A stretch of 64,000 nt of DNA, from contig CM018037.1 of the NCBI GenBank assembly GCA_008638375.1, positions 33,403,076 through 33,467,075 of the forward strand, in the 5' to 3' direction. Below, piece after piece: positions 32,401-40,393 of this stretch. The position numbers were made by a program, and so were the translations under genes. The notes below the pieces were generated by a model that saw nothing but the letters and a program-made list of their open reading frames with translations, did not search any database and was not told where the DNA came from. Within the stretch, counting starts at the first letter, position 1. Every line of letters begins with the position of its first letter. The stretch is from Nyssa sinensis (Eukaryota > Streptophyta > Magnoliopsida > Cornales > Nyssaceae).

Positions 32401-34963
32401 CCTTCCAGTAACCAAAAATCCGGTACTCTGTTGTATAGTCACCTCATATATACGTTGGAAGTAATTGATAGATCTAGCAGTAAATGCAGTCCAAATTTGT
32501 ACCAGATGATCCTCTTCTATTGTTGTGACATATTTCTTATTACTCGAGTCTAGAGCTTTAGCACCCCCATGAACGACTTCTTGGAGAAGAGACTGTGCTA
32601 GTTTTAGATATTTCAAACTACCATCACTGAAAAAGAGATGATACAACACCACTGAAAGAGAGGAGTGGAGAAAGAGTAAACTGTCTTGAAAATGTCTTGC
32701 AACAAAAGAGAATGGTATACTAAGGGTTCTTTTAACCCTGTATTCCGATCTTCTTCCTTGGCCAAAAATATCTTGATTTTTTACGCCAGCTAATTTCCCC
32801 CATCAAGGCAAGCCTTCCCAAATTAGCTTTTTTCTCGTCTCTCCTTGACTTCTCAACAAAAGATAAAACTTCAATTGCCTTCTTTCATATCTAACTCCTT
32901 AATCTCCCGCAACATAAAAGCTCGGTTCTTTCTCTAAAGTTCTCGCGGTTTAGTATGTAGATAAGAGAATCCTACCCAAAGCCCAAGTTAAAAAAAAATA
33001 ATAATTCTAATCAGTAGGTTAAATTTACAAATAGATTATCCTCTCCGGTAATTGAAAATCAGGTACTCTATTGGATATTGTCACCTCGTACATGCAGTGG
33101 GAGTAACTGATAGATCTAATAGTAAATGCAGTCCAAAAATTGGTACCGGATGATCCTCTTTTGTTGTTCTGACATATTTCTTATTACTTAAGTCTAGAGC
33201 TTTGCGTACCCCATGAAGGACTACTTGGTGAAGGGACTGATCTGGTTTTAAATATTTTAAACTACCAACACCAAAAGAGAGATGATAAAACACCACCGAA
33301 AGAGTGGAGAGGAGAAAGAGTATACTGTCTTGAAAATGTCCCACATCAGAAGAGAATGGTATTCTAAGGGTTCTTTCATTTCATAAAAGAGTCCTCCCTC
33401 TATCCTAAATCCAATTTTTTCGTGTTTGTCAATTATGTGACAAATGTCCACAAAAATTAGTCTAAATATTTTAATTGAGAGATGATAAAAATTTGTAATT
33501 AGGACATCGGGCAACTTGAGTAAGCCTGAGTTTTTGTTTAGAATGTGTTTGGGTTGAGATGTTCAAGTTTAATATCGGGCTTTGGTTGATAATTTTAGAG
33601 GTTGGGTGGGGCTTTGACATGCCTCAGCCTGAGTTGCACCCCTAGAGATTCCCAAGGTGATGTCAGGCAGATTTTCCTCTTGTAATCGGTGCCAAAAGGG
33701 GTCACCCCCATTTATACGAGTCTCAAGAGTAAGGAAGACGATTGGTGCTAGCTAGCATGTGTCGAGTTAATTAGCTAGCTGGAAAAAAGTAGTCAAATGG
33801 AAGTACCAGTAAGGCAGGGGGGACCAAATTTATGCATAACGAAGAACATTTTGTGCAATATGTGGCAAACACATGTTCTCTAGGACACATGGCATCTCTC
33901 TTTCTCTCTCTCTCTCTCAAACCAAGATGTGTATCTCATCAAACCATAGCCACCAAGTTATAAACCCTTGGGGTACCTTAGAGAAGCACAATGCAACCAA
34001 GTGGCCATGCCGCAATTGCACACTGAACTTGAGGAGCTTCTAAAACCTAATCCCAACCCGGGTAGGCAATAGATGCGTCAAGGTGCAATGAGCCCAAAGG
34101 TGGCTTAAGCATGATGGTGTTGAAATTGTGGAGAATAAGAGCGAGGTGGAGCCGTGGAAATATGGTTAGTGAAACCAAGGACCTGATAATGAAAGCATCT
34201 GTGCAGTGGAGGCGCTTGTTGTGGAGAACTTTACCTAGTATGGAGACTCTCATTCTCAAATTTGCTGGGTCGTGATTCTTAGGTCAAGGCAATGTGTGCT
34301 AACCTACGAAGGGAACTGACACATCATGCGTCGAGTTGGTGTGTTGGGGTGGAAAAAAGGTCACAGTGGTAGAGTAGTTCGGAAAAACTCAATGGTTGTT
34401 CATATCAGATTCTGACATATAGCATATATTTCTATATTAAAGAATGACCATGACATCAAATATGTCTTCTGTACCACTTTACCACCAGACTGCTTTTCGT
34501 TGTTGTATGGAATGGAGGCCATGGTGGAACATTAACTCATGGAGTGATGCCATACGGAGTCCTGTCATGTGGACTAGTATTTTGGTGCCTCATGACAGGC
34601 GAGTCTCATGTACCCACAAACGCTGGAAGACTTCATCAATCCTTTCATTAACATCGTGGCAATGCTCGTGAATGCATTCTGCTCTAGCTCTGGACTATGC
34701 CTTGCGAAGTTTAATCCCTTGTAGATGCAAATAATTCTGATTTTTATCCTAACAAATGGAGTTCACGTCCCATTTCGCACCATATTTTGGTGCCCCATTG
34801 CATTCTTGAACTGGTATTAGAATTGCCGGAAATTTACCCAAATGTTGGATTGTTATACTTGATTCATAAAGATGATAAATCTAACTTTTGGTGCTTTTGA
34901 TTCAGCATGGTGAAACAGGATGAGAGGATAAAGAAGCAGCAAATGGCAGCTCCTCGTTCATAA
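1731..34963 (+). CDS. SMC6: SMC6, structural maintenance of chromosomes protein 6 (C-terminal half, 18 exons)
   Basis: Exons: 1731-1805, 2016-2120, 3096-3265, 3382-3484, 3755-3867, 9682-9886, 15562-15693, 15792-15906, 15994-16079, 16240-16335, 16890-17026, 17106-17208, 25676-25755, 25874-25952, 26111-26168, 26673-26770, 26904-26998, 34906-34963. Every junction is GT-AG and keeps frame; the sum is 1908 nt (635 residues plus TAA). The product order is end of the first coiled coil, hinge, second coiled coil, then the C-terminal ATPase lobe with LSGGERS signature and Walker [13 protein letters not shown], ending MAAPRS as plant SMC6 proteins do. SMC6 pairs with SMC5 in the nuclear SMC5/6 complex acting in recombinational repair and replication-fork stability. 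The N-terminal Walker A half must lie left of position 1. Four introns of 5.7-8.5 kb are packed with transposons, but the coding sequence shows no break, so the gene looks functional. Confidence 0.95.
4540..5485 (-). mobile_element. Ty1/copia 3'-end remnant (RNase H, purine tract, part of LTR)
   Basis: The minus strand reads a copia RNase [41 protein letters not shown] and [13 protein letters not shown], preceded (about 5485-5330) by [20 protein letters not shown]. Stops and a frameshift mean it is inactive. On the plus strand CCCCCCTCCCCCC near 4757-4769 is the complement of the element's polypurine tract, so 4540-4756 is probably LTR sequence. It lies in the intron after the SMC6 hinge exons. 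Confidence 0.82.
5489..5926 (+). other. Unassigned 145-codon open frame in SMC6 intron
   Basis: An ATG-to-TAA frame with no domain I recognise. It is basic and has no membrane segment. An overlapping minus-strand frame (5871-5662) is about equally plausible. The stretch is followed by GA repeats (near 5930-5942). Base composition is less AT-rich than the surroundings, which suggests a transposon-borne or captured fragment rather than a host gene. Reality as a protein gene is doubtful. Confidence 0.2.
6123..6990 (+). mobile_element. Possible solo LTR or LTR fragment
   Basis: It starts TGTTGGGGACAAATTTTGAG, a common way for plant gypsy LTRs to begin, and contains TATAAATAGCACC near 6746 as a promoter-like core, followed by CT-rich sequence. 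I could not define a matching right terminus or a target duplication, so the right boundary is a guess. Confidence 0.35.
8114..8411 (+). mobile_element. Miniature LTR retroelement (TRIM/SMART type), copy 1
   Basis: The left LTR is 8114-8171 (58 bp, internally deleted) and the right LTR 8338-8411 (74 bp). Both begin TGTTGAGAGCTTGATATACA and end TTTAACA. The primer site TGGTATCAGAGCC starts at 8172, directly after the left LTR. A purine run (GAGATGGGAG) precedes the right LTR. Flanks TGGGT and AGGGT form a 5-bp target duplication with one mismatch. There is no coding capacity, so it must be mobilised in trans. Confidence 0.88.
8172..8184 (+). promoter_or_regulatory. Met-tRNA primer-binding site of miniature element copy 1
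   Basis: TGGTATCAGAGCC abuts the left LTR end (TTTAACA). It is the standard plant complement to the 3' end of initiator Met-tRNA. Confidence 0.85.
8621..9681. other. Intron sequence without recognised feature
   Basis: AT-rich end of the 5.8 kb SMC6 intron. It has A-rich tracts near 9300-9330 and 9370, the latter (ACCTATCA then poly-A) resembling the tail of the tRNA-derived SINE at 11115-11250. Nothing coding is seen. Confidence 0.5.
9682..9886 (+). other. SMC6: SMC6 exon, start of second coiled coil
   Basis: This exon reads [20 protein letters not shown], then [18 protein letters not shown] and a charged heptad-rich helix ending LQSAK. It sits alone between a 5.8 kb and a 5.7 kb intron. 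The acceptor is CTAG at 9678-9681 and the donor GTAATA at 9887. Splicing from 3867 and on to 15562 keeps frame. Confidence 0.93.
10470..10580 (+). mobile_element. Au-like SINE, 5'-truncated
   Basis: GGAAACAGTCTCTTCGCTTG is followed by TAAGGTTGCATACATCTAAC and TAGCGGGAGCCTTGTGCACT, ending GGGTTTGCTTTT. These are the body and 3' end of the Au SINE family of plants. The tRNA-derived head is missing or unrecognisable. Confidence 0.75.
11115..11250 (+). mobile_element. tRNA-derived SINE with A-rich tail
   Basis: The head AGCTCTAGCTTGAATAGAAT resembles a pol III A box. GGTTCAAGTCC near 11177-11187 is a good B box, and the body ends ACCTATCAGAAAG with an A-rich tail. The word AGATATCCAT occurs just before (11103) and just after (11250), consistent with a target-site duplication. 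Confidence 0.65.
11372..11645 (+). mobile_element. Miniature LTR retroelement, copy 2 (perfect 5-bp target duplication)
   Basis: The left LTR is 11372-11437 (a few bases deleted) and the right LTR 11571-11645 (75 bp). The primer site TGATATCAGAGCC follows the left LTR, and GAGGGGGAG, a good purine tract, precedes the right LTR. The flanking words ATCAT at 11367-11371 and 11646-11650 are identical, fixing both ends. It has no open frame of note. Confidence 0.9.
12490..12950 (-). pseudogene. PIF/Harbinger transposase C-terminal remnant
   Basis: The minus strand reads, across frameshifts, [20 protein letters not shown], then [20 protein letters not shown], then [20 protein letters not shown] with EMAVDH. 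In intact plant HARBI1-like transposases these correspond to YYLVDAGYTN-EGFLAPYRG, KELFNMRHSSARNVIERCFG and [12 protein letters not shown]. This is the second half of the DDE nuclease. In-frame stops and shifts show it is dead. Confidence 0.8.
13030..13420. repeat. Tandem repeat, period about 85-91 bp, five decayed units
   Basis: Units are marked by ATTC..GACATTCCAAAACCA-like words starting at 13059, 13144, 13232, 13323 and (weakest) about 13409. Each unit also carries a derivative of AAGATTxxATATTATAG. It lies directly upstream (minus-strand sense) of the Harbinger transposase remnant. Confidence 0.7.
13630..14120. repeat. Second repeat field, four diverged units of 120-170 bp
   Basis: TTTTCCCCTAAAAT-CAAAAC-type words followed by ATAGATCAATAACTTTGGGA recur at about 13632, 13754, 13924 and 14078. 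A second shared word, AAACATGCAATA, occurs near 13878 and 14029. Possibly the subterminal region of the same PIF/Harbinger element. Confidence 0.6.
14440..14740 (-). mobile_element. RTE-type LINE 3' end
   Basis: The minus strand reads [20 protein letters not shown] then EMIHIANPK and ends in CCCCAAATAGTTGGGAAAGC TTTGTTGAGTTGAG, the usual 3' end of plant RTE elements. It is the same LINE class as the remnant at 7940-8620 but in opposite orientation. Confidence 0.7.
14741..15561. other. Intron stretch without recognised feature
   Basis: End of the 5.7 kb SMC6 intron. The open frames here (14905-15263) overlap one another and resemble no family I know. Confidence 0.45.
15562..17208 (+). other. 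SMC6: SMC6 second coiled-coil exons (six)
   Basis: Six short exons with 79-554 bp introns encode the returning coiled coil. Recognisable runs are [62 protein letters not shown], the plant SMC6 block [16 protein letters not shown] with [16 protein letters not shown], and [19 protein letters not shown]. The intron at 16336-16889 contains a poly-G tract near 16597-16612. Confidence 0.93.
17888..19540 (+). mobile_element. Probable solo LTR, 1.65 kb
   Basis: It starts TGTCATGCCCCGAGCCCC, preceded by a purine run (GAAAGGGGA), and ends TTCGGGGTATGA. The two ends form an imperfect inverted repeat (TGTCATGCCCCGA against TCGGGGTATGA), as LTR ends do. Its right end is immediately abutted by the next LTR element, so its own right target duplication cannot be tested. 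No coding region seen. Confidence 0.5.
19538..21089 (+). mobile_element. Short non-autonomous LTR retroelement
   Basis: Two direct repeats, 19538-19891 and 20713-21089, both begin TGATGTAGGACAAATA and share AAATTTGAGCTCATxTCAAA, TTGTTGGGTGAGTAATCC and AAGGAATTTGA. The left one is followed by a decayed Met primer site (CAGTATTAGAGCA). The right one is preceded by AAGTGGGTGAGTC, a purine tract. The 820 bp between contain only a gag-like start ([15 protein letters not shown]) and an acidic frame (20232-20540). Pol is absent. The LTRs have diverged visibly, so the element is old. Confidence 0.75.
21640..22560 (+). mobile_element. L1-type LINE remnant (reverse transcriptase and C-terminal zinc region)
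   Basis: The plus strand reads, with stops and shifts, [64 protein letters not shown] and [16 protein letters not shown]. After a large deletion near 22200-22270 it resumes with [20 protein letters not shown] and [16 protein letters not shown], the zf-RVT tail. This is the order of plant L1-clade ORF2. It is truncated and inactive. Confidence 0.85.
22561..23000. other. Intron stretch with short coding-like remnant
   Basis: Mostly AT-rich with a small TA repeat near 22718-22730. About 22800-22905 reads [20 protein letters not shown] then [14 protein letters not shown], a helical-looking stretch I cannot assign. It is not part of SMC6, because the flanking SMC6 exons join directly. Confidence 0.35.
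23010..23630 (+). pseudogene. Ty3/gypsy gag remnant
   Basis: The plus strand reads [51 protein letters not shown], then [20 protein letters not shown], the standard plant gypsy gag core. [11 protein letters not shown] further on is a zinc-knuckle half. In-frame stops interrupt it, and there is no pol nearby. Confidence 0.8.
24499..24543. repeat. Compound microsatellite (AT)n(AC)n
   Basis: About 13 AT units followed directly by about 10 AC units, then a degenerate ATATACAT tail to about 24570. A likely polymorphic marker inside the 8.5 kb SMC6 intron. Confidence 0.95.
24679..25398 (-). mobile_element. Internally deleted Ty1/copia element with two LTRs
   Basis: The left LTR (24679-24882) and the right, truncated LTR (25244 to about 25398) share AAGTATTTTAGA, AGATATATT and the run CACAACTTACAAGTAAATA then GGAAACTATCATAAATTAGT. 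Between them, minus-strand sense, TGGTATTAAAG follows the 5' LTR as the primer site. Near 25010-24886 the frame reads [13 protein letters not shown] and [12 protein letters not shown], the RNase H end, then AGGGGGAGTG, the purine tract. Almost all of gag-pol is missing. Confidence 0.82.
25676..26998 (+). other. SMC6: SMC6 C-terminal ATPase-head exons (five)
   Basis: The exons encode [20 protein letters not shown], then [71 protein letters not shown] and [20 protein letters not shown]. They hold the ABC signature (split between the exons ending at 26168 and starting at 26673), Walker B with the catalytic Glu, and the D-loop region. An intact LSGGERS and DEFD argue for a working ATPase. Confidence 0.95.
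26413..26454. repeat. (GA)n microsatellite
   Basis: About 21 uninterrupted GA units in the SMC6 intron between the exons ending at 26168 and starting at 26673. Confidence 0.95.
26961..27700 (+). repeat. Tandem duplication of an SMC6 exon end plus intron start
   Basis: The 3' end of the exon at 26904-26998 and the following intron (26961-27144) are repeated at 27145-27700. ACCCCTCATGATATC, TGTATATTTGATTCAAAG and TTTTTCTGATTTAAATACTT recur in the same order. The second copy lacks a few exon bases, has a donor-like CTGGTAATT at about 27174, and is interrupted by about 370 bp that include an Au-like SINE. Confidence 0.8.
27490..27602 (-). mobile_element. Au-like SINE
   Basis: In minus-strand sense: GGAGGTCACGAGTTGGAGTT, then CAGCATCTCCGTTCGCAGGG, TAAGATTGCGTACATCTAAC and GGAGCCTCATGCATTAGG. 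This is the Au family body. It sits within the second copy of the duplicated SMC6 exon end. Confidence 0.75.
28604..28945. repeat. Array of palindromic CAGTCGACTG boxes in the solo LTR
   Basis: Five exact CAGTCGACTG palindromes (about 28629, 28702, 28774, 28829, 28934) alternate with five one- or two-base variants such as CAGTCAACTG, CAGTTGACTG and GAGTCAATTG (28608, 28680, 28753, 28848, 28914). Most sit within a longer ATTCAGTCGACTGAAT palindrome. They lie upstream of the LTR's TATA box at about 29041. Confidence 0.9.
29041..29050 (+). promoter_or_regulatory. TATA-type core promoter of the solo LTR
   Basis: TTATAAATAG lies within the LTR, about 100 bp downstream of the palindrome array and about 550 bp before the LTR end, a reasonable U3/R layout. 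Confidence 0.6.
30009..30125 (-). mobile_element. Decayed Au-like SINE
   Basis: In minus-strand sense: TGTGAGGTCACAGGTTTGAG, AATAGCATCTCCATTAACAG and TAGTTACGTACATTGGGATT. This is the Au-like layout, more diverged than the copy at 27490. Confidence 0.6.
30685..30990 (+). mobile_element. Miniature LTR retroelement, copy 3
   Basis: The left LTR is 30685-30761 (77 bp) and the right LTR 30917-30990 (74 bp). The primer site TGGTATCGTAGCC begins at 30762, and GAGGAGGAG precedes the right LTR. Flanks GATGT and AATTC do not match, so its target duplication has decayed or one end was rearranged. Confidence 0.85.
31388..33644. mobile_element. hAT-type DNA transposon, 2257 bp, non-autonomous
   Basis: The left end TAGGGTGCAACTTGGGCAGG matches the reverse complement of the right end, TAGGGGTGCAACTCAGGCTG. 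The 8-bp words GAGATTCC at 31380-31387 and 33645-33652 are identical, the hallmark of a hAT target duplication. Subterminal GGGCTTGGGC-type motifs cluster at the left end. No hAT dimerisation or DDE domain is readable, so it cannot move by itself. It contains a tandem duplication, described separately. Confidence 0.85.
32188..33390. repeat. Tandem duplication of about 640-660 bp inside the hAT element
   Basis: Bases 32188 to about 32720 and 32829 to about 33390 repeat the same order of words: TCTCCTTGACTTCTCAA, CAATTGCCTTCTTTCAT, TCTAACTCCTTAATCTCCC, GTAGATAAGAGAATCC, AAATGCAGTCCAAA, ATGATCCTCTT and AGAGAATGGTAT. Both copies hold a related minus-strand frame (32652-32308 and 33344-33081; shared SLKYLK and SSNKKYV-like words). 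The frames are unequal, so a real protein is unlikely. Confidence 0.8.
33653..34905. other. Intron stretch without recognised feature
   Basis: End of the 7.9 kb SMC6 intron. It has a CT repeat near 33897-33918. The open frames here resemble no family I know. Confidence 0.45.
34906..34963 (+). other. SMC6: SMC6 last coding exon
   Basis: The acceptor TTCAG at 34901-34905 restores frame: AG from 26997-26998 plus C gives Ser, then [18 protein letters not shown] and TAA at 34961-34963. The exon is separated from the head exons by a 7.9 kb intron holding a SINE, a solo LTR, a miniature LTR element and a hAT element. The 3' UTR probably runs to about 35300, past several A-rich signals, but its end cannot be fixed from sequence alone. 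Confidence 0.93.
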
Positions 34964-35299
34964 AAATCACGGTCTGCAGTGTATCCTTCTTTTGAGAATG
35001 AACGAGGATTATGCGCTATGATTGGAAATGTGTTTCTATTTAGAAGATCATACACTCAAGCTCTCAAATATTAACCGTGTATTATGCAACTCTGTTGCTC
35101 TTTTGAAAATAGTTTAGGCCCCTGCTCTATTTATTACTCTCTTATTGTTTCCCAGAAAACTAGAGCAGAAAAGAAAAGAAAAAAACCCCATCTTGCCTCT
35201 GTACTACCAGCTGGTAGCATATCTCCTAATTATTTGTGTGTATATATTTATGTATACAGACACTGTACAGAGTCATAAATATACATGTTTTGATATTAC

Positions 35300-37280
35300 A
35301 TTGTTCTATTATTTTTAAGACAATGTTATTGTAATCTCGAGCCTATATGAGGCATAATGTTTTAACTATTAGATGATTTAAGAATTAAATTTTACATTTG
35401 TCTTGACTACTTTATTTGTATTTCGGAAGTCATGTTTGAAATACCCTTGCATATATAAGTTCAAAAATTTACAATAGTATCACCTTATTTTAAGGTCGAA
35501 AAGCATTTGTTTCCAAAGGTCAATGCCTATGTTAAAATAATTGAACACCCGTTAATATTAAAGTGTTTTTGAGCGTTCATTCCATCACTGCACACACATA
35601 TAGAGACAACAAACTCATATGCATATCATAGTCTGTGAAAATAAATGTCTTGCAGTCATGTATGTGACCTAATTTTCAAATCTTCATGACCCATGACCCA
35701 ACTAAAAGGATTGACTATATATGTGAGAAAATTTATTTATTTTACACCCGGATCATTGAGCATCGGTCACATTAGTAGAATATGTGAGTCATTTGTTGAT
35801 GTGTTTGACGCTCATTAGTCTTAGGTGCAGACTAATAAATTGGTTGTATCCGAGATTAATGAATAACTAATAACAACTCATGTATGCGATACTTATAAGG
35901 AGTAATGTTATTCGTATCATGATATTTTATTAAATTTTTTTACATATTGATGTAGTTGTTCGATAGCTATTGAATGTAGTTTTTTGGTATATGTAAGTGC
36001 TAATGAAAATATATTGTGTGAGTATTAGTTAATTTAGTCTCTTAGTGTTAGTGAATGAAATCTCTTGAACTGATGTGTCATGACTGTATTATCTAATAAT
36101 AAGACATTCCATTGTCTAGCACTAAACTAAAAGACTTTATTGATTAGCATTCGAACATATTAAAAAATTGCATTGACTAAGCGACCCGAATATCTACGTT
36201 AGGTAAATAGAAAAAATTGATAAAATTTCATAGTAAGAATAGCATTACTCCACTTCTGGTGAGCTATTCAAAACTCAACTTTTAGATTTGATTGGATGAC
36301 AATGGTAGGATATGGAGCTACATCACCTATGGGTGATGAATGATAATCCCTTCTCTCTTTCCAATAAAATAGTTATATATAGGATTGGGTAACAAGGCCA
36401 GCTAAGAGTAGTGGGCACCCAATCTTGTATCATGCTATTTTGTGTGTTGATGGGATGTTCTATTAAACTACTTCCAGCGTTTTGAAGATCCCAACAACTC
36501 AATTTTTTTTTTATCATTTTAGGAAAGTTTTGTGTAAGAAAATTTGTCAAGCAGGCCTTATTTTGTTTCATTATTTGATGTATAATTACTTTTAACAAAA
36601 TTTTAAAATTTTTTGATATTTGTGCTGAATTATTTTCTCATAAAAATAGATAAGTCGTGGAGTTTACAAGGAATAGTCGCATTGCATGATGAGTATTTTC
36701 TTGTTAAAACCTTTCAATCTTTTTGTTTGTTTTGATTCTATAATAAGGATTCATTGTTCATGCATGCTTTTTTCTTATATGGTGGCATGGGATGTTCCTT
36801 ATAATCTTGAATAATTTGATGTTTCTTTCAATTATGTTTTGTTAAAACATGTCTCATTGCAATGCTAAACCTTGAAATGCTAAATATAAAAATGCGATTT
36901 TGAATACCAAAAAGTAATTTTTGTACAAATAATGTAATTAGTATCAAAGATTAAATTTATATTTAGTTTATTGTCATATTACTTAAAGAGGGAGTCTTGA
37001 TTAGAGATTTTTTTTTATGGGTTTGGTATATAATGTGACAATGTATTTTTTTAATCACACTGTCTTATATATTATATCTTATTAAAAAAGATTGTTCATA
37101 TCACATATGACAGAATACTATTAAAAAGGCACATTGATACGTCACTGTATCGTACCCATTCAAGAATTTTTTGTCTAGATTATAGAAATTGGAGTAGTTG
37201 TATGCCAATCATGCCTACATGTCAGCAACTGATTGGATTGACTTTGAGATCCCTGATTTGTTAACTGATATTTTCACTTA
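35300..37280. other. Intergenic, nothing recognised
   Basis: AT-rich sequence between the SMC6 3' end and the F-box gene. No coding frame or element boundary could be supported. Confidence 0.5.
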
Positions 37281-37288
37281 ATCACATA

Positions 37289-37478
37289 GTTTGGATGGCA
37301 GTATAAGAGAATATGATCAGATAATTTTTCTATCTCATGTTAGGTGTTTTCAACTAACTTGGATAATATATCCTATAAACCATTTATATCCCACCCGAAT
37401 AGAATATAATCTCTACAAAAAGGATGGCGGTATATGATTATACTATCTAATCCTATTTTTCTACCCCGTCATCCAAAC
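37289..37478. mobile_element. Possible MITE with GTTTGGATG ends
   Basis: Left AGTTTGGATGGCAGTATAAG and right CTACCCCGTCATCCAAACA are inverted (GTTTGGATG core). The interior repeats the theme (GATTATACTATCTAATCCTA against ATATGATCAGATA). A target duplication is not clear, so the superfamily is left open. Confidence 0.45.
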
Positions 37479-37479
37479 A

Positions 37480-39850
37480 TGGCTAGGTCATCTCCATTTT
37501 GGCAGCTGCTAAACCCCTCCGAGTAGGTAGGGTAAGTTTTTCTAACAAGCGACACTATAGTTCAATAAAAAATTGTTCCAATGAAGATGTTAGCCAATTT
37601 ATCTCTACTTCCTTTCTCTCTCTAGTATCGCATTAAAGAAATATCTGGCACTAATTCATACAACAACACTTCCACAACATATGTACCATGAAAACTCAAG
37701 TCTAGTGAATTATCGCTTTATCTAGAGAAGTGGTGTCGACGAGGACAGAGCCAAAAAAAAAAAAATTTGGGAGGGACAATAATTGTTTAGGAAATTTTCA
37801 TGTAAAAGTTTTTTTTGGAGTTAGATTTACATGGTTAAAAAAGAAAAAAAAAATTCTTCTGCAAAATTTAAAAGAAAGTTTTTCCTTAAAATTAGAGGAT
37901 ATTTACAAATAAATATATATTTTTTTTCAAAATTTTGGGGTACATGCCTTCTCCCTTGGGTGGTGGTGGGTCCACAATTCAGCAAACATGAAACTTGGAT
38001 CATGTTCCTAGGTTGGTTCATGCCCCACTTTCTAAAGTGTGTCTTTGAATTGTAAAAGGGTAACGGCTACATTAGTGGGACACATCAGAAGGCTTTGCTT
38101 GGTATATGTTGAACAATAGAGTATAAGACCACAACAATAACAATTTATTGAAGAGAAATACAAATAATGAATCTCGCAGCATTTTCTTTGGGGTAATCAT
38201 GTGAATTGCGTAGGAAAGTAAATACTTATACCACTTAAATAAGAACTCGGTTCTCATATTATTTTTTTTTAAGTATAAATAAAAAAAAACAATTCTAATA
38301 ATTTTTTTTTTCTATTAAGTAAAACATAGAATTATATTTAATTTTTTTAATAAATAATAAATAAGTTGTGTTTCAATTTTAATCGTATCAATCCATTTAA
38401 CACATTGAATTTAAAAAGAAATCATGAGCCAAGATGATTTATCTCGCGTTGAAATCCTGCAAAATATTAAAAAAAATCACTTATAATAAAGGTATTCACT
38501 TTGTTTTGTCTAATATAGTAAATTTATCAAACTTAACAACTATTCTACACTTGCAAAAAGACTAATTAATTTCTTTATTTTTAGTTTAAATATTAAAATA
38601 AATGAGTAAATTATGTATCACTCCGAATAAGACGCGTTAACACAAATTTACAAAAGTTAGTTGCATAAAGAGAAACTCAAAAACAAAATGATCTAAAGGT
38701 GGTAATCATGGTAAGTTATTTAGTTTACTATGATTCCCTAGTCCATTTTTGGTTTTTTTTTTTTTTTGGAGGTCAATTTATAATCATTCAAATCAATTCA
38801 TATTTTGCCAAAAGGATCAATGTCTAAGTCTTGTAGATGCAAAAATCTTTCGATAGGTAAAGACGTTAGTAATTAAGATTGGGATCATGTTCAAGTGATG
38901 AGAAAACTCACTTTACACATAATTGACGTGAGTTCGATTCTTTACAGTAATACAAATATACACAAATAACAGTTAAATTTATCTTTCTATTGTTGTATTT
39001 AAAAAAAAAAAAAAGGCGCCTAATAGTCATTTGCTCCCTCTCGTCACATAATTGAGCGGAGAGAGAATTACAAGTTTTGATTTTCACACCTTGGATGCAC
39101 AAGTATGATTCCAACTAATACCCAATTTTCTGTTTTATTTATTTGATTATTTCACACTTTAATTCTTGTGTTTATTCATGGGCGGATGAATGATAGTGAA
39201 TGGATGGTTGTTGTATTTTTTTTTCTTTAATATTAATTAAAATGAAATCTAAGTGGACTTATTCAAAATAATTTTTTTTTTCTAGTTCATGGAATGTAAC
39301 ACAAAAACGTGAAGGAAAATCGAACAAATTGACTTCTTTAATTACCATGTAACAATGGGACTTCTCATCCAATAGATGAAAAAAAAAAACTCTCAAATTT
39401 TGAAATTAAAATATTATTGATAAACGAAATAATAAGGAGTGATTACACTATATTTATAGGTTAAGAGACTACCAATCCAAATAAGAATCTACTAATTTCG
39501 ATTTTGAAAAATTAGAAACTAGATCAAATAAGAAAAACATAGCTACAAAGAGAATCTAATTCGAATTTTCTTAAACGAAATAATTGCAAATCTAAACTAT
39601 AAAAAAAAAAAAAAAAATGTCTAATTGAAAGCCTAAAAAATCCAACTTAAGTTTTGAGTCAGAATAAGATCTTAGTTTTTAAAAATGTGACCGATCAATT
39701 ATGCATCTACTAATACTTTTACTTGAAATGAAACTTGAAACACTCTAATTATTCTTGAGATGACTTCGCAGCTTGTTTTATATAATTGTGGATTGTACTT
39801 TCCTTTTAATTTAAATTAATAGTATTATTTGGTTTTAATTCTCTTTTGAT
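37480..39850. other. Intergenic, AT-rich, many homopolymer tracts
   Basis: Poly-A/T runs near 37750, 38270, 38755, 39000 and 39600. At about 39440-39470 the minus strand carries CTATAAATATAGTGTAATC, which looks like an LTR core promoter, but no LTR ends could be set. No gene seen. Confidence 0.45.
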
Positions 39851-39852
39851 TT

Positions 39853-40332
39853 GAGTAAATTATACTGACCTGCTTTTTAGATTTATGACAATTACATTGA
39901 CTTCTCATGAGGTTTATGAAACTATACTGACCTTTTCTATTTTATAAAATAAGATATAGACATCTCACTTAGGTCAAATTATTTTTAAAATGACAAAACT
40001 ACCCATTTCATTTTTTTTTAATTTTTTAAATCTTGACCAATTTTTTTTCATTTTTTAAATAAATATTGATAAAAACCTTAAATTTGGTTTTTTATAAAAT
40101 AAAAATAATTTATTTACCTTAAATTTAGTTATTAAATAAAAATTTTAAAAAAAATCTTTAAAGAAAGATTAGAATAAATTGGTCAAAATTGTAAAAATAA
40201 ATAAATAAAATGGATAGTTTCTTCATTTTGGAAAAAAAAAAAACAGAAGGGAAATATTTATATATTATTTTGTAAACTATAGGAGATCAGTGTACTTTTA
40301 GAAACGTCAAAAGAGGTCAGTGTAATTTATCA
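39853..40332. mobile_element. Fold-back element A (long inverted repeats)
   Basis: The left half starts GAGTAAATTATACTGACC and the right half ends GAGGTCAGTGTAATTTATC. Inner words are also mirrored, e.g. TTTTAAAATGACAAAACTAC, TCTTGACCAATTTTTTTTC and their complements. About 480 bp, nearly all of it able to form one hairpin. No protein. Confidence 0.75.
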
Positions 40333-40393
40333 TTTTGATTTTGATTAGGTTGTAACTGGGAAGGAAAAAAAAATTTATATTATTATTTTTTTT

